Shown: piece after piece, positions 50,101-61,100 of the stretch
Layout: each line of letters opens with the position of its first letter
Position numbering within the stretch: the stretch's first letter is position 1
NCBI GenBank assembly: GCA_947000775.1
Contig: CAMQGK010000008.1
Location: 3,096,001-3,160,000 of the forward strand
From: Pterois miles
Taxonomy: Eukaryota; Chordata; Actinopteri; Perciformes; Scorpaenidae
Direction: 5' to 3'
DNA: 64,000 nucleotides
Made by a program: the position numbers and the translations under genes
The notes under the pieces: generated by a model
What the model was told of the DNA's origin: nothing
Databases searched by the model: none
What the model saw: only the letters and a program-made list of their open reading frames with translations

Positions 50101-51378
50101 AAACTGAATGGTTTTACCCCAAACTGCACGTGATTATCATAAAGTAGGCAAGGGGAGACTTGTGGGTACCCATAGAACCCATTTTTGGTACCAACCCGGT
50201 TGGTACCAGTGGATTTCTTGCGTTCATGTGATACCAGTACCTTCACTCTAGCTCTAAAACAGAGTCTGCTACAGCTTCTGAAGGACAGTAAAGTCAGCCA
50301 AGGGCATTTTTAAGGAGTTCAGGATTATCTTTTAAGATTTAGATTTATTCATTTTTTTTTAATCTGGCAAAATTCACAATTTCATCATGATTTCTTTATG
50401 TTTCATGATTAGCGGGTTAATAAGAAAGATTGTTAAAGCCTCTGAACACCCACACAGGTGTTTTTAGTTATTCTGGCTGATCAGCACCTAACAAGAGAGA
50501 CAAATCTAATAGGAGACTCAGGAAAATGTCAATTAGTCTGTAGACTCCCACAGTCCTAACAAGAGGTTTTATCAGCTGGATTAACTGAAACCACCTGTGT
50601 GAGTAATGCTGCGTTCAATTACCTCGGAAATTGGAAGTCAAGAGCTGGGAATGACGCCACACCCAAGTTGACCACATTCCAGTACAACAAGTTTGGAATA
50701 TTTACTGGGGTTTGCTCCAGCAACATCAGCTATTTTTTGCAATACCAGATGATAACAGCATATTATGCCGGTATCCTGAGCATACAAGCACAGTAGCAAT
50801 ATGTCCACAGATAGAAGGTGGACAGGACTGTTTGATGAGACATAAGACAGAAGTGATAATAAACAGTATATTACTACATCTTGTGTTGTTTATTCACGGA
50901 GCAGCCATGTTGAATTTTGAGGTCCGGGTTGATGAGGTTCTTTCTGAAATGTTGGGAATCTGACTTCAGGGGGCGTTCAGCTGAAATTTCTAACTGGAAA
51001 CTCATAATTTCCGACTCCAGTTCAAATGGCATGCACCATTAAGGACTCTATAATGTGCAATTTCAGACAGATGTCACATTTAAGCCTAAAACAGCGACCT
51101 CAAGTTTTTGAAATTCACCAATTCACCACTGACAGTCATTAAAAAGTGTCAGTGCGAGTGACTGACTGAGAAAAGACGTTACTGGTAGAATAAATACTAC
51201 CCCCATCACAACTATGCTGATATTTCAATCAATGTTGTTCTGACTGTGTCTCCCTCAGCTGTTCATGAAGCGCTACTACAAGACCAAACACGGCACATAT
51301 GTTCCCACTCTGAGGGAGTACTGGAAGCCCAGGATGACACAGCGGGACTCTTCGTCTGCTGGCAGCAAACGCAGATGA
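44471..51378 (+). CDS. tinf2: Shelterin subunit TIN2 (TERF1-interacting nuclear factor 2)
   Basis: Exons in phase: 44471-44504, 44811-45013, 45754-45861, 46097-46192, 46321-46431, 47381-47504, 47630-48473, 48884-48942 and 49062-49141 (553 codons), then either a short last exon (49248-49301; 570 aa) or a long-form last exon (51259-51378; 592 aa). TIN2 bridges TRF1, TRF2 and TPP1 at telomeres. The N-terminal TRFH-like domain is seen in PFAALQLLAPPVRLVSAALW, PGLLTVRHQGKLALGLRGR and ELEKLLWEFLIRLDQLLPVP. The large seventh exon is basic and low-complexity (EEEEEVIGMTRSGKKRISR), possibly nuclear targeting. An acidic patch (VADSEDEA) matches the human DSDEEE stretch. The long last exon (YYKTKHGTYVPTLREYW) resembles the human TIN2L end (KTKFDTLIPTLCEYL). 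I see no clean FxLxP TRF1-binding motif. AATAAA at 51678-51683 is the likely distal signal. Confidence 0.88.
45133..45714. mobile_element. MITE with AAGCTGCAGT ends in tinf2 intron 2
   Basis: The left end aaagctgcagtaggg and the right end cacactgcagctt form an inverted pair of about 10-11 bases around a 580-base non-coding interior. A bounded DNA-transposon-derived element is likely. Confidence 0.6.
46540..47330 (+). repeat. Repeat family R1, copy in tinf2 intron 5
   Basis: It starts with gattaaaatatttaatcgtg and carries attcaaatacaccatttt, gcatgtgattatcataaagt, gacttgtgggtacccataga and tatcttgaggtcagaggtc. The first four or so recur at 49840-50300 and the last is inverted at 43310-43350. 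A poly-T run lies at 47107-47131. Confidence 0.6.
49248..49301 (+). CDS. tinf2: Alternative short terminal exon of tinf2
   Basis: After acceptor acttcag, 17 codons (GGRGSLVGDSGSAVDVT) and TAA follow in phase 0 with exon 49062-49141. An AATAAA at about 49409-49414 could end this transcript. This mirrors the short TIN2 form of mammals, which lacks the TIN2L tail. It could also be partly included in a longer form through a weak donor inside it (tta|gtggga), which is in phase with 51259. Confidence 0.5.
   Translation, partial: GGRGSLVGDSGSAVDVT
49840..50300 (+). repeat. Repeat family R1, copy in the last tinf2 intron
   Basis: Shares attcaaatacaccatttt, tttatactgcatgca, gtgattatcataaagt and gacttgtgggtacccataga with the copy at 46540-47330, in the same orientation. 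Confidence 0.6.
50605..51035. repeat. Probable MITE in the last tinf2 intron
   Basis: The left edge gctgcgttcaattacctcgg and a right part gggggcgttcagctgaaatt, with tccgactccag, look like the ends of a short fish element. Boundaries and family are uncertain. Confidence 0.35.
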
Positions 51379-52171
51379 TGACATGGCAGAAAGACGCCAG
51401 AGGACTGTGGTTAAGTTGGTTTTTTTTCCACCAGCTGCATTGACAGAAAAGCCAAAAATAAACAGAGATGCACCAGCCGGTGTGGCCAACAGACATTTAT
51501 TTTCATCATCTTTCTCTTGATTTTATGAATTCGCTGGAGTTGAATCACATCTGAACTTGAATCAGTGGTTTGTCATCATGGAAACAAGCCCTGAAATGGC
51601 ATTGTCACTGATTATGTGCACTCAGCTGGTACTGTGCAGTTTTTTATAAATATTTTAATCCTGTAATATGCTCAGTTAATAAAGATATGAGTGTATGTGT
51701 GTGTGTATGTATATACAGTGTATATATGAGAAAAATGGGTCACTTGATATCATTGGATTACGCTGGTGGACTGTCTGTTTAATACACAGATAATGGCGAA
51801 GAGTTGAAGCACGCTCTTCTTGAACTGCTTCTGCCATACAAGTTATGCAATATGTGATACAGGAATACTGGTAGTTTTAAAAAACTTCCACAGCTGGGTT
51901 TGTCAATCATATGTTAATTTAAGTGCTATCAGAGAGTAGAAATCTTTACAGTGAAATTCACAGAATATTAAAACACCAACCAGGAAACTTAAAGGAACCC
52001 AAAATCTTCAATAATTTGAATTTGAAATGCATCAATATACCAGCTTATATTATCTCTCATATTCAGGTTTCTAGATTGAGTCTGGCGGTGTCCACATTTA
52101 AAAAGAGTAGTCAAAATATAATCAGAACGTATCTACGCAGGCTCACGCAGAAATGCGTCACCGCTGAGGCT

Positions 52172-55100
52172 TCAGAGGCGACAGCCGATCCCTCCGGTTG
52201 CTGTGATGGTCTCTCCGGTGATGTAGGACGCGTCCTCAGAGCACAAGAAGGCAATCACGCCACCGATCTCCTCTGGCTCGCCGACTCTGAAGGGATAAAT
52301 GTGAATATGGCGTTCATGTGTGCATTGTGCGGCACACCCGTGATACACTTCCGTGTGAGCTGTACCTTTTAATGCTCATGTGCCTCTTAAACTCGTCCAT
52401 GATGTCTTCATTTCCCCATAACTGGAGCAAAACAGAGGTAAATTAACAAAGACACCCATGTTAGAAATACAGGATTTGAATGTTTTTCTTCTTACCGCAG
52501 CACTGAAGCGGGTCTTGATGACTCCAGGGGCCACGCAGTTGACTCTTATGTTGCTGTGAGCCAGCTCAGGGGCCAACACCCGGGTCAGACCTAGCAGGGC
52601 TGTCTTACTCACACTGTAAGGACCCAGAGCCTAAACAGACATGTGCACACTGGTTTACATAATGACAACAATACAAGAATGTCACACTTTATTTGTTGTG
52701 ATATATCAGCTTTACAAGGAGACTGTACTCTATTTAATGCAAATACGTCTGAGATAAATGTTCTGCTTACTACAACTGACCTGCATTGGTTGATATCCAG
52801 CTACAGATGACACAAACACTACATTCCCTCCTCTGAAAAGACAAACAGAGCTCTTGTAATTAAATACCAAGGAGGAGCTGCACAATCCCACTCAAAACAG
52901 TATTTAGAAGAAGAAGAAGAAGATCAACCTTTATTAGTCCCACAGTGGGGAAATTCAATTTACACTCTGTTTAACTTATACATGGTACATGCACACAAAC
53001 ACACACACACATGCAGTAATGGAGAGATGTCAGAGTGAGGGGGCTGCTCCAGACAAGCGCCCCGAGCAGTTGGGGGTTTGGTGCCTTGCTCAGGGGCACC
53101 TCGACAGTGCCCAAGAGGTAAACTGGCACCTCTCCAGCTACCAGTTCACACTCAGTTTTTGGTCCATGTCGGGACTTGAACCGGTGACCCTCCAGTTCCC
53201 AAGCCAACTCCCTACAGACTGAGCTACTGCCGCCCCCAAAGCCAGGCCATCTTTCCCTTTGAAGCATTCTATCATATTCATTTAAGTTAAAAAATGGCTT
53301 TTTGAGAACCAACAGCCAACTGATGACTGTACTTAGGCCTGGGCAATATGACATTTTACTGTGTATCATCAAAATGCTGTAAAAATGTCATATATATTTT
53401 TCTATATATTTTCTATCGCAATACAGGCTAGGCCTGAATTTATTTTTTTTCTCTATAATTTCAGTCAAAAATATTTTGTTCATTTTGCACTAAAGTTATT
53501 AAAACGAGGAAATACTTTTCAATTGTCAAGTATTAAATTCACACAGGAGTACACAGAAATCACCTTTACCATATGTTTATTCCATATAGACTATTTTTTT
53601 ATTTATTTATAAAAAGAAAACATGCTATATCATGATATATATCGTTATCAAGATATTGAGATAGAAGATTTTGGCCCTATTGCCCAGCCCTAACTGTACT
53701 AATATTTGGATTTTTTGCACTCATGTTTAACTGTATTTTATATGCTTGTTACCACAGTGTAGTATGTTTTGAACTATTGACATTACTATTGCATTATTTT
53801 GATTATTCTAGGAGGCCTAATAACATCAGGCAAAGGATGAGATTCAGGTATATTATATATATTAATGTCCATAGTTTAGAGCTGCAACCATTAATCAGTT
53901 AGCTGTCACTATTTTGATAATGATCCATTAACTGGTTTGAGGAATTTTTTTAAGACGAAAAAGTCAAAATTCTCTGATTCCAGTTTCTTAGATGTGAATA
54001 TTTTCTGGTTTCTTCACCCGTCTCTGACAGTAAACTGAATATCTTTGAGTTATGGACAAAATGGGACATTTGAGGACTTTGAGGGCTTTGGGAAACACTG
54101 ATCAACATGTTTCACCATTTTCTGACATTTTATAGACCAAACATTTAATCGAGAAGATACAGATTAATCGACAATGTAAATAATCCTTAGTTGCAGCCCT
54201 ACAATGTTTTATATTCTTAACTGTTGTTTGGATTGTCTTTTAGTTTGTCACTCACCCCCTCTTCACCATATGAGGGACCACCAACTTAGTCATGAGGAAT
54301 GCTGATGTCACGTTTACAGACAGGATCTAGTAAAGAAAGGAAAGTAGAAATGATCCCATAATTATTAAATTCAACAAAATGAAAGGAGTGATTTAGAGAC
54401 AGGAGGCGCAGATTCTTAAACAACAACTTTGCTTTAGAAATGAGACCCAGGGCTTTGTTTGTTGTGTGTACCTTGTCCCAGACCTCCTCTGTGGAGTCCA
54501 AGACATTTCCAAAGAAAGGGTTGACTGCTGCGTTGGATACCAGGATATCAATGCCGCCGCACTGATCCAGAGTCTGTTCCAGACACAGAATGAGACTATT
54601 AATGAAGTTAGAAGTCAAATGAGTCACCTCATAATCATTGGTATGCAGCCATGATAACCAAACTCAAGGATGTCCATCCATCCATCCATCCATCCATCGT
54701 CAACCGCTTGTCCCGTTAGGGGTCACGGGGGGGTCTGGAGCCGATCCCAGCTGGCATAGGGCGAAGGCAGGGTACACCCTGGACAGGTCGCCAGTCAGAC
54801 AGACAACCATTCACGCTCACATCCACACCTACGGGCAATTTAGAGTCATCAATTAACCTAAACAGCATGTCTTTGGACTGTGGGAGGAAGCCGGAGTACC
54901 CGCAGAAAACCCACGCTTACACGGGGAGAACATGCAAACTCCACACAGAAGAGTCCCAAGCTGGAATCGAACCTGCGACCCTCTTGCTGTGAGGCAACAG
55001 TGCTAACCATGATGGATGTCTGAGAGCCGTATACCTGTGGTTGACAGAATTTAAAAAACACTCACCGTTTGAACCAGTTTCTCTCTGTCTTCTCCCTTGC

Positions 55101-56567
55101 CAACATTACACGTGGTTCCGGTCACTTTGATGCTCTGGCTCTGCAGCAGCTCCACGGCCTTGTCCACGTTGGCCTGCCGCCGGCTGCTCACCACCACATG
55201 GGCTCCTCTCTTCCCCAGAGCCTGAGCTGCAGCCAGACCAATGCTGAGGAGGAGGAGACGGGCATTTCAGTGAGGGATCAAGCTGCTATTATCATCAGCG
55301 TACTGTAGCTGCTTTATTATTATGAGACAGATGTTTGAGATCTTTTCAGATGCCATCCTTTGAAGATTAAATGATCCAACAGTCAATGCTTCATGGCCAT
55401 TTCAATTTAACTAAGTGAAATGTGCTTTAGAGAGCGCACACAAAACAACGCAGGAACCTCAGAACATAAAACAAGTGGTAAAAACACAAAATGGCCACAG
55501 TAAAACAATTAAATACTACACATAGAAAAAGTGTTAATGATCCCACAGTGATGTTATCAGCACCCTATCATGTGTTCTAGGGATAGGACAATATAGATTT
55601 TATTGTGGATCGTGATATAAACCACTCAGAATAAGTTAATCATAATTAATTTCTATTATCTGGATAACTGTGAATATTCTCACATGGCTTAAATAAGCTG
55701 TCCAGCTCGCTACATAGTACAGAAGTGAAAAATAGTGATTTCAAAAATACAGGAACAGACACACAATCTTTAGCTTTTTAGCTTTAAAAAAAAAAGTATT
55801 TATCCTCTATATATGCAGGGGGACCTTATGATTTATGATGACCTTCTTTAAGATTGATGCAATAAAAGTATTTGTTTCTTGACCAAAGGCAAGGTAAAGT
55901 GATTCCAGTATGTTTTAAGAGGTTTAAGCCTATTTTGATAATTATCTGGATGTCATGAATTGCAATTATTTTGGCCAGGATAATCGTGGCATGAAATTTT
56001 CATATCGTCCCGTACCTAATGCGTTCCATTGTGTACATACCACTTAATGTCCTAAAGACAAGAATAACACTGGTGTTAAAAAGGCAAACTTTCCTATTTT
56101 TCAGTCATTTAAAAGATTTGAAAAAGTCCTTTTTGTAGTCTACAGATTTCAGCAAGGGATCGTAGCTCATGAGTCATGATGACCAGTGATTTTTGATACA
56201 GTTTGATGCACCTGTTTGTGCAATCAAGCCAGGATTAATTTTACATACTGTATGTATGTAGGTAAATAAAAAGAAATACATTCAGACATGTAAGATTAAG
56301 GCTTATTAATATACAGTATGTACACCTAATGGACCTGTATGTGATTATCACAACGACCCAGCAGTGCATGGAGTGTTTTAATTAACTATTAACTAATGCC
56401 AAAGCCATTTTCTCAGTCACAGTTCATTTTAGGGCAGTATCGTGTCATTCTTACCCATCTGTGGAGGCAGTGATTATGGCTACCTTTCCAGCAAGGCTAC
56501 TTTGAGACATGCTCCTTAGGCCAGCAACAGGATTATTCCTAAGGCACCTGAAAACACCCCTCAACAT
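52172..56567 (-). CDS. dhrs4: Dehydrogenase/reductase SDR family member 4 (peroxisomal)
   Basis: Eight exons on -, 56567-56455, 55243-55066, 54573-54472, 54326-54256, 52832-52781, 52630-52496, 52421-52366 and 52286-52172, join in phase to 273 residues. The family reduces carbonyls such as retinal and quinones with NADPH in peroxisomes. Classical SDR marks are visible: cofactor loop TASTDGIG (about 34-41), VVVSSRRQ, the SNAAVNPFFG strand with Asn111, Ser164 (VSSVAG), Tyr177 and Lys181 in YSVSK, and IRVNCVAPGVIKT. The last three residues are Cys-Arg-Leu, which fits the PTS1 peroxisome signal pattern (human DHRS4 ends SRL). The N-terminal extension (MLRGVFRCLRNNPVAGLRSM) is basic; an internal Met at residue 20 could be an alternative start. 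Introns carry a SINE, a LINE-like tail and inverted-repeat elements. Confidence 0.93.
52905..53237 (-). mobile_element. tRNA-derived SINE, inverted copy
   Basis: On - it begins gggggcggcagtagctcagt and ends with taataaaggttgatc and a TTC tract, the same layout as 18671-19010. Only a few substitutions separate the two bodies by eye. It sits in dhrs4 intron 4. Confidence 0.8.
53335..53695. mobile_element. Inverted-repeat MITE with GGGCAATA ends
   Basis: The left end cctgggcaatatgac and the right end ctattgcccagccc are inverted. The interior holds atgatatatatcgttatcaa words. The element lies in dhrs4 intron 4. Confidence 0.6.
54665..55025 (-). mobile_element. Non-LTR retrotransposon 3' fragment with tetranucleotide tail
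   Basis: A CCAT tract is followed by gtcaaccgcttgtcccgtta, accattcacgctcacatcc, gggcaatttagagtcatcaa, catgtctttggactgtggg and acggggagaacatgcaaact. This is a very common fish repeat that I take to be a LINE 3' region, oriented with its tail at the left. It lies in dhrs4 intron 2. Confidence 0.6.
55575..56030. mobile_element. Diverged GGGCAATA-type inverted-repeat element
   Basis: The left edge tagggataggacaatatag and the right edge catatcgtcccgtaccta are inverted and imperfect. The interior carries atcgtgatata. It lies in dhrs4 intron 1. Confidence 0.5.
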
Positions 56568-58198
56568 CACCTGTGAACACATAATAATCATGGATATTTA
56601 TTTTTATGACAACAGTTGGTATATAGGGCAGAGGTCATCTGACAGCAGTGGTGCGCAAACTGAATGCTGAGAGATACAAGTACACAGAGAATGAAGTTGG
56701 GAACCACTTTTTCACAAGTCACTTCAACTACTAATACACTTTATACATATTAAAACGATAGCAACGATAACATACTTCCTTATTTACAAAGGAAACTCGA
56801 GGCAACTCCGTATACTGTTAAGCAGTGGGCTACACTGTAAATGCAACTAATGCAATTATGCAAAAGTGATCAAGAACATTATCTCACCCTGCAGTTCATT
56901 CAATATTGAACATGAGGTTGTATAGTAAAAGAGTATATTAAAAGGTTCCCAAAGTCCACTGCCTGCACCCTCGCTACCGACAATTCAAGTGTCGCAATGC
57001 TACAGTTCCGTGTAAAAGTCCTGCCGTCAAAATAAAAGCCTCCATTAAGCAGCCCAGCACAATTAGCTGCTCTTTCATTCAATTATACAGCCAAATCCGT
57101 CAAAACAATGTTGGCAGTTGTTTAGGGAATTGGGAGTTGTGCTGTACCACCCGGTGTTATTTTGTTTTCTTTCGGTTTACAGAGCCGTTTTCTGATGAAC
57201 GAGCAAATTCGGGCGTCCCTAAATGCAACTCGCAAAAACGAACCAATCACAGAAGGCGGTGTGTTCCGCGCTGCGGATATCTATCCGAGCTCACATATAA
57301 TGGATGGGTTTAACTCCATTGGAGCACACTCGTGTTATGCTAACAGATCAGCTAACTGCGTCAAGCGGCGAGGAGGCGGAGATAATTTTGTTGTCATCGC
57401 CGAAGATGATTGAACGCCGATGGCCTCAGATTTTTACGCCTGAAAAGAAGTGATTTTACGTATTACAGACTGTATGCCGATGTGAAGTTTATGGGCTTTA
57501 AGAAAGAGGCAAGGTAATTCTTTTATAGTGACGACTTTGGGTGCTAATATTGGCTGGCAAATACATCTGCTTTAGCGGTTTTACCCGGCGGTGCCATTGT
57601 TGTTTTGAACTGAACTTAAGCTTTAGCACCGAAAGACGATGCAGATAACCAGTACAGTATCTAGCTAGTAGTAGTTAGCTAGGCCGCGACAACATTGCTA
57701 ACGTTATTGCAGCTAACGTTAGCCTCTCCTCAAGTTAATTACGACTCTAACCTAGATACGTATCGATAACTATAGAATATATCTTTGCTAGAGAGTCCAC
57801 GCTGTTTTATTTATCTAGGATGTTAAGCTAACGTTAGCTTAGCGGGTTATATTTAACGTAACGTCACTGGGCGTGGAAAGGGATAGACAGGTGTTGCCGC
57901 TGCCTCCTGCCTACCTTTCATTTCACATGTGCCCTGTAACGTATGAGCTGTTAACTGTCTCTGTCTGGTTAGAAACGGGTCGTGAAGAAAGCGTTTTTTG
58001 CATCGATTGCAGGATTCTCATGAAGGCGGACACGGCGAGGCGGCCGGACTGTGAGATGTGTCCTCTCTGGACTCAGCTGTGCTCCTGCACCCAATCTCTC
58101 TGGCCACAGATACATCCATGAGAGCCACCGCTGACCTAGATGGACGATCCCGACTGTCCTGTTATCTTCTCTGAGACATAACTGTGAACGTAGCAACA
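56568..58198. promoter_or_regulatory. Divergent dhrs4-efs intergenic region with efs 5' UTR
   Basis: The two genes start in opposite directions 1.6 kb apart. Bases 57180-57530 have more CpG than the flanks and may be the efs start. A donor-like aaggtaatt (exon end near 57513) and an acceptor-like cgattgcag ending near 58012 suggest a non-coding efs exon and a second exon carrying the ATG at 58199. The stretch 57660-57860 has repeated gctaacgtt/ctagctagta words. No other gene is supported. Confidence 0.4.
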
Positions 58199-61100
58199 AT
58201 GTCTGTCTCCGTGAGTACAGCATATGTCTTTTTTCTTTGTATGTATTTACATCTTGTGATTGTAGCACAATGGAATCAAAACTAACTTGAAACTAAATAA
58301 TCTGTATTTTACTGGGCATGTTTTTACCTTTGTTGTCATGTCATCATATCTATATATTTTATCCCTGCCTCCATTACTGTTCTAAGGGGGTCCCACATGG
58401 CGCAGTAGAGCCTAGTTGTCCCCAGGGGGTTGGTTTAGAAAATGAAAGGGGGCCTGACTCTGTGGCTTTGGGTTGGCAATTAAATCCTAAACAGCAAGGG
58501 ACAGATGTGCCTCTTATCCCCTCCCCCTCCCTCTCATCTCGCTCATTACCATTAAGCCCTTGTGTCCATTTGGGCATTGATCCTCCCCGACCGTGCCCCT
58601 CTTTCTCCTCTGCTTCATGATTATTGACGCAGCTGTGAATTTTGAGTTTGTCATGATGCTAGCTTTTACGTTTTTTTGTGTGTTCACCCATCCTCTTCCT
58701 GCCCTGCTGTCTCTCATGCGCACATTTTACGAGATCTTCCCTGTTCACTCCTATTCACTCTCCATTCAATAGCCCCAAACAATCAACCTTTTTATACTCC
58801 TGAATTGCCATGTCAATGCACTTGTTTGTCTGTGGTGTGCAGATGTGAGACACTAGTGTTTGTGAGTTTAGGCTGTCGATTAAAATCCACTTTTAATGGT
58901 CATTTGGTGTGTGAGTTACTGAATGGGAAGGTCCGTGTGTATGATTTTTCTACTCTTTTCTCGTCCTCTTTCTCAGACGGTTTTGGCAAAGGCGCTGTTC
59001 GACAACACAGCAGAGAGCCCCGAGGAGCTGGCTTTCCGGAAGGGTGACATACTGATGGTTCTTGAGCAAGAGCAGGGTGGTGGGCCGGGCTGGTGGCTCT
59101 GCTCCCTGCATGGCAGACAGGGTATCGCTCCCGCCAACCGTCTTCGGCTCCTCCAAACTGCCCCACCCCCAGGATCGGACCCCCGTCGTGGCCCCGGTGA
59201 GGAGTCCGTCTACCTGTCGCCTGTCCCCCCACTGGCCCGGACTGCTGTCACCAGTAGTGCAGAGGACATAGACGGAGTGTATCGCTCCCCCCCAGGTGTG
59301 GGCGAGGGACGAGGAGCTGCCTCGAGGCCCGGGGAGCTCCGCAGAGTCGAAGGTGGGCGCCCGCGCTCACACTCCAGCTCTGGCACCCGACCAAGACCTG
59401 ACTGGGATTTAGGAGTGGCGGGGCGTCCGCGCTCACCCTCCCTGAGAGGGCGAGGCACAGAAATGACGGGAACACTTTATCAGACTCCAGTAAGTCCCAT
59501 GCCTTCAGCAGCTCAGCATGCCAGACAGCCAGGAGCTCTCATGGCGTCCGAGTCGGTGTATCTTGCCCCCACTGGAGTTCCAAGGGCAGCTGATGAACCA
59601 GAGGACACTACATATCTAGTTCCTAGAGAAACACTAACAACAGGACACTCTGATGACTGTTACTTGGTGCCCAAAGGTACACCACTAGCGGGTGACGATG
59701 TTTACCAGTCCCCAACAGGAGGAGTTGTGGGCACTGTTGTGTGCTCTAATGGCCCCAGCGCAACACCCGGTACCCCCCAGCCAAAATTGAGTCAGGACAC
59801 ACCTGGGATGTACCAAACTCCCACTGCTGTGGGAGCAAGCCTTCACAGGACTTCAGCCACAGTTTTGGCCCACCAGCACCCATCTCAGTTATCCCCTGTC
59901 CAAGCATCTCCCAGACCTCTGCTTAAGGGAGTTTCACCCAACCCTGCTGTTGCCAGGGGCAAACCCAGCCTGGCCTGCCACCGGGGGTCTCCTTTGCTGG
60001 TCAGAGCAGGGCAGGCAAGGGTTCCTGGATCACCAAATTTTGCCCGCAAACCTCCTCCACCTGCGCCGCCAGTGAGGGGTGTCACCAGGAAAGATGCATC
60101 AGCTGATTCTAACTCTGTCCCCAAACCCACTGCTCAGGTCACGTCTGCAAGCCTGCAGCAAGAAGAGGACAAACAGAAGGAGGAAAGGATGAATAATGGC
60201 CTGGAAAAAAGCAACAACATGCAGAACAAAAAAGGGGACTCAGATGCTGTGGATGACCAGGTATGTGATGGCTTCTTCACCTACCACACCGTTGCGACTG
60301 CTGTTCTGCCTGGAAGGTTTATACAAACAGTACTTAAACTGTATTTTATCAATTCTTGTTAGTTTGTGAGTGCATCCGATTTGCGTGTCATCCAAGTTTC
60401 ATTGGCATGTTTGATAAATATGCAAATTCTGGTTGACCAAGACCTGCAATCATAATTTGGTTTTGTGCTTCTGTTGTCTCTGTAGGTATACGATACTCCT
60501 CCCAGTGGCAGGTGGCAGCGTCCAGTCCCATCTTCCCTCGGTGATGATGTTGATGGCATCTATGACACCCCTCGCAGTGTCCCACCACAAGCTGATTCTG
60601 AGACTGAGGTAAAGATAACACTCTGCTCTATACGATATTCAGAGCATTATTATAGCATCAAACAACTGTTTGCTATGTAAAAATATAGAGGAGTAATGTG
60701 TAGCCGAGCAGAGAATGAAGTCGCTTTACTCTGTTTGTTGTAATTTGAGCTTGTCCTTGTGTTGTTGACATTGCTCGGCCAGCTGCCAAGCTTTTAATGC
60801 ATGTGAAAGTGTCCCACTGGCTAGCTCACGACCGCCGCGTTGCACTGCTCTCATACTGTTAACGCCATCCCAACTTGTAGCTCTCTTGGTGGAGCGACCG
60901 CCCCATGTACCAAGGCTGAGTCCAGCGGCCCAGGTTCAGATCCGGGCTGGGGTCCTTTGCTGCATGTCGTCCCCTCTGCCTCCCCCTTCAATACTCTGTT
61001 GCTGTCAATAAAAAAAAAAAAATTCCAACAATACCCAAAAAACTTTAAAAACACTGCTAGCTCTGTCAGCACTGTTGCCATTGTTTTCACCGTTAGCACT

